Positions 14,948 through 24,080 of a DNA stretch of 44,624 nucleotides are shown in pieces. The notes under the pieces were generated by a model. The model saw only the letters and a program-made list of their open reading frames with translations. It was not told where the DNA came from and searched no databases. The number at the start of each line of letters is the position of its first letter. The stretch's first letter is position 1. The stretch lies in assembly GCA_937873155.1 (NCBI GenBank), contig CALMVZ010000001.1, positions 1 to 44,624 on the forward strand, read 5' to 3'. The translations under genes were made by a program, and so were the position numbers. The stretch comes from an uncultured Bacteroidota bacterium (GTDB taxonomy: Bacteria > Bacteroidota > Bacteroidia > B-17B0 > Aurantibacillaceae).

Positions 14948-15912
14948 TGCACATTAAAGAAATAGATAGCAGCTTTGAAGAGAAGTACACCAGGTTGTGT
15001 GGCGGCCCGCCTGCTTTTAATTCTTTCGACTGGCAAAAAAAAGTGCACCCTTCCGGGCTAAAAGTGTATGGCATTTTTGAAGATGACGGGCAAATGATAG
15101 GCGCCTTCCATTTGTACCTGCAAAAGAAAATGGGTTTTACATTTATAAAGACACCCCATTATATACCGAATATCGGCTTGGTGTATAATAACAGGACGCA
15201 GAATGAAGCGAATAGTTTATCGTTCAATAAAAAGGTGGTAGAACAGGTTTGTGATTTTGTAAGTTCATTGCCTTATGGCGTGATAAGTATTGCATTGCCC
15301 CCGGATGTCATCGATGCCCAGCCTTTTTTCTGGAATAAATTCAAGGTCATTCCAAATTATACTTACCGTTTAAATCTGAATTTAAGCGCAGAAGAAATTG
15401 AAAAACGTTTTTCTCCAGAACACCGCAACAGTATTAAAAAAGCAGTTAAAGAGGGTGTTGAAGTAAAGGAATGTAAAGATCTTGAAGTCGTAAAAAAAGT
15501 GATCTTAAGAACTTTTAGTCAGAAAGAAAAAAGTGTAAGTGAAGAGAATATCAATTCTATTCTTTTCAGGATCGCTGATCCTGCAAATAGTTTTGCTTTT
15601 ACGGCTTCACTGAATAACGAAGTGATCGCAGCTACGTTCTGTCTCTATGATAATAAGTGTTGTTATTATTTATTAGGAGGTTATTCTAACGATTCGAAAC
15701 AACACGGAGCAGGCGCGTTGTGTGTTTATAATAGTATTTTAAAAGCAAAGCAGCTGAACATACCGGTATTTGATTTTGAAGGTTCCATGATCAAAGAAGT
15801 AGAACGTTATTTCCGTTCGTTCGGCGGTGAACTGGTTCCGTATTATACAGTAAATAAAGCCAAGCTGCCATTCGAGATGATCCTTAAACTGATTAAGCGT
15901 GAATTATTTTAA
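14947..15912 (+). CDS. FemAB-like GNAT-fold transferase, copy 1
   Basis: A 321-residue protein of the FemAB-like double-GNAT superfamily (Acetyltransf_6). N-terminal half: FNSFDWQKKVHPSGLKVYGIFEDDGQMIGAFHLY. C-terminal half: RLNLNLSAEEIEKRFSPEHR, AATFCLYDNKCCYYLLGGYS, KQHGAGALCVYNSILKAKQLN and the signature FDFEGSM (about 275-281) then EVERYFRSFGG. Family members transfer amino acids from aminoacyl-tRNA, or acyl groups, to sugars or peptides; in polysaccharide operons they probably attach an aminoacyl or acyl substituent to a sugar. A tandem paralogue follows with a one-base overlap (TAATG). The substrate is unknown. Confidence 0.82.
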   Translation: MHIKEIDSSFEEKYTRLCGGPPAFNSFDWQKKVHPSGLKVYGIFEDDGQMIGAFHLYLQKKMGFTFIKTPHYIPNIGLVYNNRTQNEANSLSFNKKVVEQVCDFVSSLPYGVISIALPPDVIDAQPFFWNKFKVIPNYTYRLNLNLSAEEIEKRFSPEHRNSIKKAVKEGVEVKECKDLEVVKKVILRTFSQKEKSVSEENINSILFRIADPANSFAFTASLNNEVIAATFCLYDNKCCYYLLGGYSNDSKQHGAGALCVYNSILKAKQLNIPVFDFEGSMIKEVERYFRSFGGELVPYYTVNKAKLPFEMILKLIKRELF

Positions 15913-16874
15913 TGGGCATTGAGTTACTTAACATAAAAAAAGATGCTGCGGCTTATGAAACACTGGAAGGAAAATTAAAACCTTCCGTTTTCAATTCGTT
16001 GAGGTGGCTTTCTATGTTCGGACATTTAAAGCTTTATGGTATTTTCAACGACAACCATGAGCTGATAGGCGCTTTTTATTTTTACAGTTTTAAGAAGTAT
16101 GGTTTTCCTTTGAATATAACACCGCCGTTCACCCCGCATAACGGATTGTTTTTTGAGAACAGGGCGGAGAATAGCGCTAACATTAATTCGTTCAACAAAA
16201 ATATAATCGACGAGGTGTCTGAGTTCATTGATAAGATGAATTCTAAACTTACTGTTTTTACTTTACCGGCAGGTTCATTGGAAACACAACCCTTCTCCTG
16301 GAAGAATATGGAAGTGAAAGTAAAATACACGTACCAGATCGATCTGGATCAATCTGAAGAAACACTTCTTGCGAACCTGAGTTCCGAAAAACGGAAAAGC
16401 CTGAATAAAGCAAAGTCTGATGAACTGGAAATAGTAAAGGAAACAGACATGAAAGTAGTGAAAGAAGTGATCCTGAAAACGTTTTCAAGGAAGCAGATCT
16501 CGAAGAATATGAATTACTTCGATAAGATTCTTTTTGAGTTCGCAAACAACACGAATGCAATTGCTTTTGTTGCGTACCGGGATAAAAAACCGATAGCCTC
16601 TACTTTTTGTGTCAATGATTCCGGCACCGCGTATTATTTATTTGGTGGATATGATTCGGGATCCAAACACCATGGAGCAGGCGTGAGCTGCATGTGGCAA
16701 AGTATTTTGTATGCGAAACAGATCGGATTAAAAACATTTGATTTTGAAGGCAGCATGATCCCAGAAGTGGAAAAATATTTCCGAGGCTTCGGTGGAAAAC
16801 TGGTACCGTACTATGCAGTTTATAAAGCCAGCCTGCCCCTAAAAGTTTTATTAAAATTGAGTACACGTATTTAA
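15912..16874 (+). CDS. FemAB-like GNAT-fold transferase, copy 2
   Basis: A 320-residue paralogue of the preceding protein, matching it along the whole length (FNSLRWLSMFGHLKLYGIF, IDLDQSEETLLANLSSEKR, KHHGAGVSCMWQSILYAKQIG, FDFEGSMIPEVEKYFRGFGGKLVPYYAVYKASLP). The C-terminal block is most conserved while the N-terminal halves have diverged, suggesting the same donor chemistry on different acceptors. It follows copy 1 with a TAATG overlap and abuts the deacetylase-like gene with no gap. Tandem duplication is the simplest origin. Confidence 0.82.
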   Translation: MGIELLNIKKDAAAYETLEGKLKPSVFNSLRWLSMFGHLKLYGIFNDNHELIGAFYFYSFKKYGFPLNITPPFTPHNGLFFENRAENSANINSFNKNIIDEVSEFIDKMNSKLTVFTLPAGSLETQPFSWKNMEVKVKYTYQIDLDQSEETLLANLSSEKRKSLNKAKSDELEIVKETDMKVVKEVILKTFSRKQISKNMNYFDKILFEFANNTNAIAFVAYRDKKPIASTFCVNDSGTAYYLFGGYDSGSKHHGAGVSCMWQSILYAKQIGLKTFDFEGSMIPEVEKYFRGFGGKLVPYYAVYKASLPLKVLLKLSTRI

Positions 16875-17690
16875 GTGAAAGCCATTATATCACACGATAT
16901 CGACCACATTACAGTTACGGAACATTTGCTCCGTGATCTGATCGTGCCCAAATTCATGGTGCGGACCAACCTGGAATTAGCTTTAGGTAAGATCTCATTA
17001 AAAGAATATGTAGCGCGCTGGACCGATTTCCTGAAGAACAAATGGCAGAACCTCGATGAGCTGATCACTTTTAATAATGTGAAACAAGTGCCTTCCACTT
17101 TTTTTATTGGTGTTAAAAGAGGGGTAGGTTTAAGTTATTCGAATGAATTGGCAGCTGTCTGGATGGAACAAATAATTAGCCGGGGTTGTGATCTGAACGT
17201 ACACGGAATAAATTTCAGTGATGTTGATACTATCAAAGAAGAACGTGAATTGTTCCAAAAATTAAGCGGACGCGAAGCAAAGGGTATAAGGATGCATTAT
17301 GTGCGCACGCACCAGGAAACACTAAGATATTTGAATAAGGCAGGATATAAATTCGACACAACCGTTCATGCTTTCGAAGATCCTTATAAAGTGGGTGAGA
17401 TGTGGGAGTTCCCGTTCCAGATCATGGATGGCTGGGTAATAGAGAACGGAAAAAAATGGCAGAGCGCTGATCTGAATGAAGCAAAAGAGCGTACTAAAAA
17501 ACAAATTGCAAAAGCACAGAAGCACAATTTAAAATACCTTGGAGTTGATTTCCATGACCGGTACTTTAGCCGTTCGTTCAATACATGGCTCGAGTGGTAT
17601 TTTTGGGTGATCGACTATTTGGCGCAGAATAAAATTGAATTCGTTAATTATCATACGGCCATTTCCGAACTGGAATCAGTTAAACATTAA
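16875..17690 (+). CDS. Polysaccharide-deacetylase-like (NodB-fold) protein
   Basis: A 271-residue protein with the layout of divergent NodB-family deacetylases. MKAIISHDIDH (Asp8, Asp10, His11) is the metal/catalytic motif 1, NVHGINF (about 110) is motif 2, then GIRMHYVRTHQETLRYLNKAGYKFDTT (motif 3 region) and GVDFHDRYF (about 225), which supplies the late catalytic His. It lacks a signal peptide, so it acts in the cytoplasm, for example removing an acetyl group from a lipid-linked sugar before another substituent is added. The start is a GTG directly after the upstream TAA; no ATG lies before the catalytic motif. Confidence 0.75.
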   Translation: MKAIISHDIDHITVTEHLLRDLIVPKFMVRTNLELALGKISLKEYVARWTDFLKNKWQNLDELITFNNVKQVPSTFFIGVKRGVGLSYSNELAAVWMEQIISRGCDLNVHGINFSDVDTIKEERELFQKLSGREAKGIRMHYVRTHQETLRYLNKAGYKFDTTVHAFEDPYKVGEMWEFPFQIMDGWVIENGKKWQSADLNEAKERTKKQIAKAQKHNLKYLGVDFHDRYFSRSFNTWLEWYFWVIDYLAQNKIEFVNYHTAISELESVKH

Positions 17691-17693
17691 ACA

Positions 17694-18938
17694 TTGAGTA
17701 TTAAACTCCTCATACTAACACAATATTTTCCGCCTGAGGTTGGCGCACCGCAAAACCGTTTGTATGAATTAGCTTTAAGATTAAAAAAGAGCGGGGTAGA
17801 TGTGACTGTTCTTACTGCGATGCCCAATTATCCGAAGATGGAGATCATGGAAGCGTACAAGGGTAAGAAATATATGTACGAAGAAATGGATGGTTTAAAA
17901 GTTCACCGCAGTTCCATTCATGTTTCTAAGAACCGGTCTATCATAAGCCGGTTGCGTAATTATTTTTCTTTCGTGATCTCAAGTGCACGCGTTGGACAAA
18001 AATATATTGGTGATGTAGATATTATCTTTTGTGAATCACCACCGTTGTTCCTTGGTTATTCTGCATTGAAGTTAAAGCGGAAGAAAAATGCAAAACTGAT
18101 CTTCAATGTGTCTGATCTCTGGCCGGAGTCTGCAGAGAAACTTGGGGTTGTTACCAATAAATTGCTTTTAAAGTTCGCTTATGATCTTGAAGAAAAATTA
18201 TACCGTAGTTCAGTATTGGTAACCGGGCAAACGCAGGGTATTTGTAAAGATATCAGCTACCGTTTTCCAAATAAAAGAACGTATTGGCTGCCAAATGGAG
18301 TTGATCTTAGTTACTATGATCCGGCTATTGTCCCTAAAAATGATTGGCGCCAAAAGAATGGTTTTTCTGAAACTGATCTTATTTTCCTTTATGCCGGGAT
18401 AATCGGTATTGCACAGGGATTAGAAGTGATACTGAATGCTGCTAAAGAAGTAAAAGATAACCCGATACCTATCGGGACGAAATTAAAATTTGTTTTGTTA
18501 GGAAGTGGCCCTGAAAGAGAAAAATTACAAGTTTTAAAAGAACAAAATGGTTTGGCGAATGTTACCTTTATTGATGCGGTATCAAAAGCTGAAATGCCTT
18601 CTGTATTGAAGTCAGTTAACGCTGTTATTGTTCCTTTAAAGAAATTAGATCTCTTTAAAGGTGCTATTCCTTCAAAACTTTTTGAAAGCTCGGCTATGCA
18701 GTTACCGATCCTGTTGGGGGTTGATGGAGAAGCAAGAGAATTATTTATAAATGAGGGCAAGTGCGGCTTATATTTTGAACCCGAGAATGCTTCTGAACTT
18801 GCGCAACAGGTTTTAAAAATAAGTTCGGATCCCTCTTTGGTAAAACAACTGGGAGAGAACGGAAGGAAGTATGTTAATGTTAATTTTAACCGTGATGTTA
18901 TCGCGAATAAATTTTTAGAACAACTGAATAAACTATAA
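17694..18938 (+). CDS. WcaI/WbuB-type GT4 glycosyltransferase
   Basis: A 414-residue GT4 enzyme similar to WcaI/WbuB: LILTQYFPPEVGAPQNRLYELALRLKKSGVDVTVLTAMPNYP at the start, FCESPPLFLGYSALKLKRKKNAKLIFNVSDLWPESAEKLG, WLPNGVDLSYY, then YAGIIGIAQGL, LLGSGPEREKL and PLKKLDLFKGAIPSKLFESSAMQLP. It uses a nucleotide sugar, often a fucosyl or N-acetyl-fucosaminyl donor in relatives. Start is the TTG at 17694, three bases after the upstream stop; the initial residues SIKLLILTQYFPP match the usual N-terminus. A degenerate palindrome (CCCGATACCTATCGGGA) lies in the frame at 18461-18477. Confidence 0.92.
   Translation: MSIKLLILTQYFPPEVGAPQNRLYELALRLKKSGVDVTVLTAMPNYPKMEIMEAYKGKKYMYEEMDGLKVHRSSIHVSKNRSIISRLRNYFSFVISSARVGQKYIGDVDIIFCESPPLFLGYSALKLKRKKNAKLIFNVSDLWPESAEKLGVVTNKLLLKFAYDLEEKLYRSSVLVTGQTQGICKDISYRFPNKRTYWLPNGVDLSYYDPAIVPKNDWRQKNGFSETDLIFLYAGIIGIAQGLEVILNAAKEVKDNPIPIGTKLKFVLLGSGPEREKLQVLKEQNGLANVTFIDAVSKAEMPSVLKSVNAVIVPLKKLDLFKGAIPSKLFESSAMQLPILLGVDGEARELFINEGKCGLYFEPENASELAQQVLKISSDPSLVKQLGENGRKYVNVNFNRDVIANKFLEQLNKL
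18461..18477. repeat. Degenerate copy of the GATAGCTATC palindrome
   Basis: CCCGATACCTATCGGGA differs from the perfect palindrome at 4583-4600 by a single base in this stretch and is read in frame as part of NPIPIGT in the glycosyltransferase. Confidence 0.5.
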
Positions 18939-20150
18939 TTGAAAAAGACGGCTGAAATATTCTTTAACACTATGCCTGTGCTGCTTTGTTTCCTAATGCC
19001 GTATGGTATCATACTCGGGCCATTTGTGATACTTTGGTTCATTTCATCATTGTTCCTGTTCGATAAAGAACGTTTTTTCAGCGGAGCCAAAAATCCGTGG
19101 TTCTTAATTATGTTCTTCTTTTTCCTTATGCATTGTTTGAGCGGATTGTTCTCAGATAATAAACAGGAGGCTGTAACAGGAATCGAGAATAAATTAAGTT
19201 TTCTGGCTTTTCCTTATTTCTTTTTTTTGTATAAGATGAATGACCATACCGTTAAACGAATGTTGATAGCATTTGTCAGCGGTTGTTTTTTTGCTTTGAT
19301 CATTTGTGTGGCCAGGGCAACGTATATTTATTTTACTTCCGGGGCAAATGAATTCTTCTATAATTTATTCTCTGTATTGATACATGCCGGTTATTTCTCC
19401 ATGTATATGTTATTCTGTATCCTGATCGTGATGTTCGCTTATCCTAAATGGTTCGGTAAGGATAAATGGGTTGGGATCATCTCTTATTTTTTGGTTCTCG
19501 CATTTTTAATCGGGATCTTTTTGTGCGCTTCAAAGATCGGGTACGGGACAGTGGTATTAGTTTTAATTATTGCCCCGATCATTAAATTCAAACACAGGCT
19601 TAACTTAAAGGTATTTTTGATCTCATCTGCAGTGCTGTTAGCTGTATTTTTTGCAATGATAAAGGTGTTTCCAAAACCTTTTGAACGCTTGAATAATGTA
19701 TTCACTACATTGTCGGCCGATAATATTGATAAAACTTCCGGTGAAAGTACAGCGGTTCGTTTATTGATCTGGAAAGAGAGCAGGGAGATAGTAAAGGAGA
19801 ACTTTTGGTTAGGGGTTGGAACCGGCGATGCTAATGATGTTTTACAGGAGCGTTACAGGCAAAACGGATTAACCGGTGCTTTAGAACATAATCTAAATAC
19901 GCATAATCAATATTTTCAAACAGCAATTGCTTTAGGGATTGTTGGATTATTGATCATGCTGTTCTTAACCTTTGGTGTGATGATATATGCCTTTGTAAAA
20001 AAGCACATTCTTTTAGCTTTGTTCAGCATCATAATCATTTTAAATTTTCTTGTAGAATCCATGCTGCAAACGCAATCCGGTAATTTATTCTTTACAGGAT
20101 TCCTCTGTTTGATGTTAACACATGATGTATTGAAGTTCCGGGATATTTAG
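18939..20150 (+). CDS. O-antigen ligase / Wzy-like membrane protein
   Basis: A 403-residue polytopic membrane protein with about 11-12 hydrophobic segments and a large loop at about 255-320 containing ESTAVRLLIWKESREIVKENFWLGVGTGD and HNLNTHNQYFQTAIALGIVG (317 onwards), the Wzy_C/O-antigen-ligase signature in which the paired His residues are functional. It either polymerises repeat units or transfers the finished glycan to a lipid or protein acceptor. Start is a TTG immediately after the upstream TAA. It is the last gene of the operon. Confidence 0.88.
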   Translation: MKKTAEIFFNTMPVLLCFLMPYGIILGPFVILWFISSLFLFDKERFFSGAKNPWFLIMFFFFLMHCLSGLFSDNKQEAVTGIENKLSFLAFPYFFFLYKMNDHTVKRMLIAFVSGCFFALIICVARATYIYFTSGANEFFYNLFSVLIHAGYFSMYMLFCILIVMFAYPKWFGKDKWVGIISYFLVLAFLIGIFLCASKIGYGTVVLVLIIAPIIKFKHRLNLKVFLISSAVLLAVFFAMIKVFPKPFERLNNVFTTLSADNIDKTSGESTAVRLLIWKESREIVKENFWLGVGTGDANDVLQERYRQNGLTGALEHNLNTHNQYFQTAIALGIVGLLIMLFLTFGVMIYAFVKKHILLALFSIIIILNFLVESMLQTQSGNLFFTGFLCLMLTHDVLKFRDI

Positions 20151-20469
20151 TTTGTAGAATTCAGACAACAATTCCACACGTAGCAGTACTACGTTAGTTA
20201 TAAATTTTTGGGATGTAATTAAGCTGCGGGTAAAAGTTTAATCATATGAAAATACAGCAGTACATTACGGTTACCAAAAAATAAATAACAAAGTCTAATA
20301 TGCGTTCCTGCATTTGCATTTGTTACCTCCAAAATCTGAATTATTAGGCTCTAAGTCAATAAACCTCAGGTTATTTTGTTAACTATGGCTTGTTAACTCT
20401 GTATACGTTCTAAAACCCGGTAAAAGTTGTTTTAATTACCTACCTTTAACTAACCTTAAACCAATTTAC
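20151..20469. other. Intergenic region after the polysaccharide operon
   Basis: No gene. It holds a small hairpin ACGTAG-CAGTA-CTACGT (20178-20194) without a T-run. TACCTTTA at 20441-20448 resembles a -7 element 22 bases before the next ATG, but no TTG lies at the right distance. Confidence 0.4.
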
Positions 20470-21315
20470 ATGATCAAAAATCTACTTTTAACAATTGCAT
20501 TAGTCCTTAGTATCGCTGTTCAGGCACAGATCCCAAATATGAGTTTCGAAACCTGGACAACAACACCATTTGGCTTACAGCCTGTCGGTTGGCTGGGTAT
20601 TACCGTTAATCAGCAAACAACAGGCGCGCAGCAAGGCACCAGTTATGTTAGGATCATTACGACTTCAACCAGTTCGCCGGCTTATGATGGCGTTTTTTAT
20701 GCGACCTCTAATATTACTCCAACAATGGCGACCAGCGGTGTGCCTTATACCCAACGCCCGGTTTCCCTCAATGGATTTTATAAAACTTCAGGACTTGGTG
20801 TTGGAGATACTGTTCAGGTTTATAGCTTATTACTTGAAACAGGTAATCTTGTAGCGATCGGAACTACTTTCTATGAAACAAATAATGTGCCCGTATGGAC
20901 ATCTTTTTCAGTTCCATATAGTTATTTCTCCGTTCTTAATCCTGATACTGTACATATTATTGCTTCTTCAAATGAACAATGCTTTGGCGGAGGCCCAAAT
21001 GCTATCGGATCAACTTTAGACCTGGATAATCTTTCATTTATGTTGACAACCCGGGTTGATGTTATGTCAGTAGGGACCGCATTTATGGTCTATCCTAATC
21101 CTGCATCAAGCGAACTAAATGTGGTTTCTAAAGATGAAACAGCAACAACTATATCGATCATTGATGTTACAGGAAGAACAATTGATGAAATAAGTATTGA
21201 GAACGAGAAGACAAGAATTGATCTTGAGAAATATGCTTCAGGAATTTATTCTTATTCCATTTTAAATAGTGATAGAAGTATTCTTCTCAAAAGTAAATTT
21301 ACGGTCAGTAAATAG
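20470..21315 (+). CDS. T9SS-exported protein with jelly-roll-like domain
   Basis: A 281-residue protein. Residues 1-20 are a signal peptide (MIKNLLLTIALVLSIAVQAQ). The middle (PNMSFETW...PVGWLG, SYVRIIT, VSLNGFYKT, DTVQVYSLLLETGNLVAIG, NPDTVHIIASS, STLDLDNLSFM) has the pattern of a carbohydrate-binding or choice-of-anchor jelly roll. The last 75 residues (FMVYPNPASSELNVVS...ASGIYSYSILNSDRSILLKSKFTV) are a type A T9SS sorting domain. Surface or secreted. Binding partner unknown. A terminator follows 11 bases after the stop. Confidence 0.88.
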   Translation: MIKNLLLTIALVLSIAVQAQIPNMSFETWTTTPFGLQPVGWLGITVNQQTTGAQQGTSYVRIITTSTSSPAYDGVFYATSNITPTMATSGVPYTQRPVSLNGFYKTSGLGVGDTVQVYSLLLETGNLVAIGTTFYETNNVPVWTSFSVPYSYFSVLNPDTVHIIASSNEQCFGGGPNAIGSTLDLDNLSFMLTTRVDVMSVGTAFMVYPNPASSELNVVSKDETATTISIIDVTGRTIDEISIENEKTRIDLEKYASGIYSYSILNSDRSILLKSKFTVSK

Positions 21316-21326
21316 AACGAAAATCT

Positions 21327-21351
21327 AAAGGAGCTCCGGCTCCTTTTTTTT
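21327..21351 (+). terminator. Terminator after the T9SS gene
   Basis: AAAGGAGC (21327-21334), loop TCCG, then GCTCC (21339-21343) followed by eight T. Confidence 0.9.
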
Positions 21352-21537
21352 ATGGGATCAAATGAAGATGCAGCACGTAAGCACTGTTACTAAAAAGTAT
21401 ATCACTATATCTAAAAAGCGCTCTTCAGCTCTCATGAAATTGGTTTTAATGATACAATAACGGGCAACTTATTAAAATATTACATGCAATAAAATTTTGT
21501 GATTCGTTAACAATATGTGCGCAATAATTGCGTTGTT
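21352..21537. other. Intergenic stretch without recognisable features
   Basis: AT-rich sequence between the terminator and the small inverted-repeat element. No RNA-like fold or promoter was evident. Confidence 0.4.
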
Positions 21538-21676
21538 GACCTCACCGTCACGTGCAGGGCAGGTGACTTGCTCTCCTCAAGGAGAGAAGTATTCCGTCTA
21601 CGAAATGAATTAGTGTGAATGAATTCACCTCTCCTGAAGGAGAGGTAACTTCGCCTTAAGGCGAAGGGGTGAGGTC
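21538..21676. mobile_element. 139-bp MITE/REP-like element with inverted ends
   Basis: The element is bounded by GACCTCACC (21538-21546) and GGTGAGGTC (21668-21676), perfect inverted 9-mers. Between them are three hairpins: CTCTCCTCAAGGAGAG, ACCTCTCCTGAAGGAGAGGT and CTTCGCCTTAAGGCGAAG. It has no coding capacity. The layout, and the CTCACC edge, recall the GACTCACCCCC repeats around 32.1-32.8 kb, so both may belong to one class of dispersed elements. Confidence 0.6.
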
Positions 21677-21688
21677 AAGAGGAAACCG

Positions 21689-23974
21689 CTATTCAGAAGT
21701 ATTTTTCTTCCCGCCAAGTATAGCGAAAAGTAATACAGGCAATAAAAATATATCTGCTATTACTGCAATAATAATAGTGATACAAATTAAAAACCCGAAA
21801 TAGAATGTACTTTGAAAATCACTGATCATTAAACTAATGAAGCCACCCATTAAAATAAAAGTGGTCAATAAAATTGGTTTACCGGTTTCAAAATAAGTAC
21901 GCTTAAAGGCATACATCAAACTCTTTCCATAACCCATTTCAATTTTTAAACGGGAAATAAAATGTATTGTATCGTCGGTTGCAACACCAAAAGCGATACT
22001 AAACACTAAAGAAGTTGCTGATTTTAATTCGATACCTGCAAATCCCATTACGCCGGCCATTATTAAAAGCGGGATCACGTTTGGTACAATAAATACCAAT
22101 ACCATTCGCCAACTGCGGTGTAAGAAGTAGGTGAGAAGTGCAATGATGAATATCGAGAAACCAAACCCCTGCATCATGTTATTCACCATATAATCATTAT
22201 TCAGATCTACTAAATGCGCTGCGCCTGTAATAGTTACTTCAAGATCTTTCGGGTCAATATTATCGCTCACGTATTTTTTTAAATGCTCGTTATGGGCTTT
22301 AACATGCATGCTCCCCATGTCTTGTATCTTAGCACTAACCCGTGCGCTTTTAAGGTCTGGGCTAATGATCCGTTTGATGTCTTTATTCTTTTTATTAGCT
22401 TTTAATTCTTTTACAATGTCATTGAAATCTTCTTCAGGCGGTAATCCATTTTTCGCCTCACTATCTATAGCTTTATAAATTGATTTTACTAATTGAGGGG
22501 GAGAGTATAAAAAACCTGCTGAATATTCTTTCTTAATGAATTCATCCAATCCGTTCAGTTGAGTAATGATGCCGCGGTCCCAAATGGTTTTGTCGGATTT
22601 AACTTTTATTTCTAATTCAAGCGGACGAACACCACTGTATTCCTTATCAAAGAAATTGAAATCCTGTTTTATTTTAACGCCATCACTAAGATCATCCAAC
22701 AGTAAATTATTTACTTTTATTTTAGTGAGTCCGAATAAAGAAAGTACTATTAACACTACTGTTATTCCGATAATTGTTTTCTGGTTCCGGAAGATCCAGA
22801 ATAATCCGGTTTGCATCACTTTATAAGTATTGTTATCATGACCATGAACAGACACTAATTTTTTTGGCGTGAAGAAATAAAGCAGGGCAGGTAATAGGGT
22901 ATAAGTTAATATGAACGCTATAATAATTCCTACCGAAGTATAAATACCAAAATCACGGATGGGGGTGATGCTTGAAAATAAAAGTGACAGGAAACTAACT
23001 ACCGTTGTAATTAAAGTTAAGAATGTAGGAAAGCCGACTTCTTTTAAAATTAAAGGAAAGATCAGGCTCTTTTCAGTCCCTTTTGCCAACTCTTCAAAAT
23101 ATTTGGAGAAGAAATGCACCACATCACTCATCCCTGCAATAAAGATCATGGTTGGTAACATCACACTCATGATATCAATGGATTTTCCCATCATGGCCAT
23201 AACTCCTAACGTCCAGAAAATAGATATCAGACAAATTGAGATTGGAACTATCATACCATACACGCTTCGGAATGATAACCACAGGAAGAACATTACTAAT
23301 CCGAACGCAATGGTTAAGAAATAAACAAATTCACTTTGTAAAGTTTGCAGATAAACATCCTGCGCAAAGATCCGCCCCACAAAATGTATCTCATCGAAAT
23401 TATATTTTTTAATGGAGGCTTCAATATTTTTTGCTAATGAATCACATTTCTTTTTACTGAGTTCATCATGCGTTTTAATGTAAATGGTAACCGATTTCGC
23501 ATTCTTGGGAAAAAAGGAACCGACAAGTTCACCTGAACTATAAATACGCGCGCTGTCTTCCTTGTAAAGCTCCGGATCATCATAATGCAAAACCTTGGTC
23601 TGCATGGGAACTAATCCACCCAATGATAAAGCTTTTAAATTGGTTGGCGATACAACTTTTGAAACATATCTCAGTCTGGTGAAATCTATGGTAAGCGAAT
23701 TTATTTTTTCAAGGAAATCTTTTTTGAAAATGCCTTCTTTATTCTCTAAAGCAACCAGGACGAATTCGTTATCGTACTCGAATTGTTTACGGAAGTTATT
23801 ATAAACTTCCAGCTCATTATCTTCATTCGGAAAAAAATCCTCGAAATTATAATTGAACTGAAGTTTCGTGATCTGGAAACCGCACAAAACAGAAAAACCT
23901 ATTACAAAGGCAAGTACTAATAAATTATATGTTTTTTGTTTTTTGATAAGCTCAAAGATATAATTTAATCGCAA
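21689..23974 (-). CDS. MMPL/RND-superfamily transporter
   Basis: A 761-residue membrane protein built of two repeated halves, each with one membrane helix, a large periplasmic loop and five more helices (TM1 near residue 20, TM2-6 near 220-370; TM7 near 400, TM8-12 near 615-755). It fits the MMPL/sterol-sensing-like RND group that exports lipids or other hydrophobic compounds using the proton gradient, rather than the longer HAE drug pumps. TM4-like segments contain the Asp residues expected for proton relay (GMSDVVHFFSKY, GVATDDTIHFISRL). Start is the TTG at 23974. No membrane-fusion protein or outer-membrane factor is adjacent. Substrate unknown. Confidence 0.88.
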   Translation of the reverse strand: MRLNYIFELIKKQKTYNLLVLAFVIGFSVLCGFQITKLQFNYNFEDFFPNEDNELEVYNNFRKQFEYDNEFVLVALENKEGIFKKDFLEKINSLTIDFTRLRYVSKVVSPTNLKALSLGGLVPMQTKVLHYDDPELYKEDSARIYSSGELVGSFFPKNAKSVTIYIKTHDELSKKKCDSLAKNIEASIKKYNFDEIHFVGRIFAQDVYLQTLQSEFVYFLTIAFGLVMFFLWLSFRSVYGMIVPISICLISIFWTLGVMAMMGKSIDIMSVMLPTMIFIAGMSDVVHFFSKYFEELAKGTEKSLIFPLILKEVGFPTFLTLITTVVSFLSLLFSSITPIRDFGIYTSVGIIIAFILTYTLLPALLYFFTPKKLVSVHGHDNNTYKVMQTGLFWIFRNQKTIIGITVVLIVLSLFGLTKIKVNNLLLDDLSDGVKIKQDFNFFDKEYSGVRPLELEIKVKSDKTIWDRGIITQLNGLDEFIKKEYSAGFLYSPPQLVKSIYKAIDSEAKNGLPPEEDFNDIVKELKANKKNKDIKRIISPDLKSARVSAKIQDMGSMHVKAHNEHLKKYVSDNIDPKDLEVTITGAAHLVDLNNDYMVNNMMQGFGFSIFIIALLTYFLHRSWRMVLVFIVPNVIPLLIMAGVMGFAGIELKSATSLVFSIAFGVATDDTIHFISRLKIEMGYGKSLMYAFKRTYFETGKPILLTTFILMGGFISLMISDFQSTFYFGFLICITIIIAVIADIFLLPVLLFAILGGKKNTSE

Positions 23975-24000
23975 TGGAAATTAGCTGCAAAGCCCTAAAA

Positions 24001-24050
24001 CACAAAACCCCGCTAAAATTTTGCGGGATTTGGTGTCTTTGTGTTTTTTG
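24001..24050 (-). terminator. Terminator/hairpin between the UspA and MMPL genes
   Basis: CCCGC (24009-24013) pairs with GCGGG (24023-24027), flanked by an outer CACAAA/TTTGTG pairing (24001-24006 with 24038-24043). The plus side ends in GTTTTTTG and the minus side in GGGGTTTTGTGTTTT, so it may work in both directions; it would end the UspA transcript. Confidence 0.55.
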
Positions 24051-24080
24051 CCGAAGGTATCCCTCCGGGAGTGGTAAATA

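Noticed and set aside
18389-19090. 233-codon minus-strand frame opposite the glycosyltransferase and ligase genes
   Set aside because: It is a shadow frame across two well-supported plus-strand genes, with no recognisable domain.
20151-20469. tRNA or small RNA gene in the spacer
   Set aside because: Only a 6-bp hairpin without a T-run was found and no cloverleaf could be drawn.
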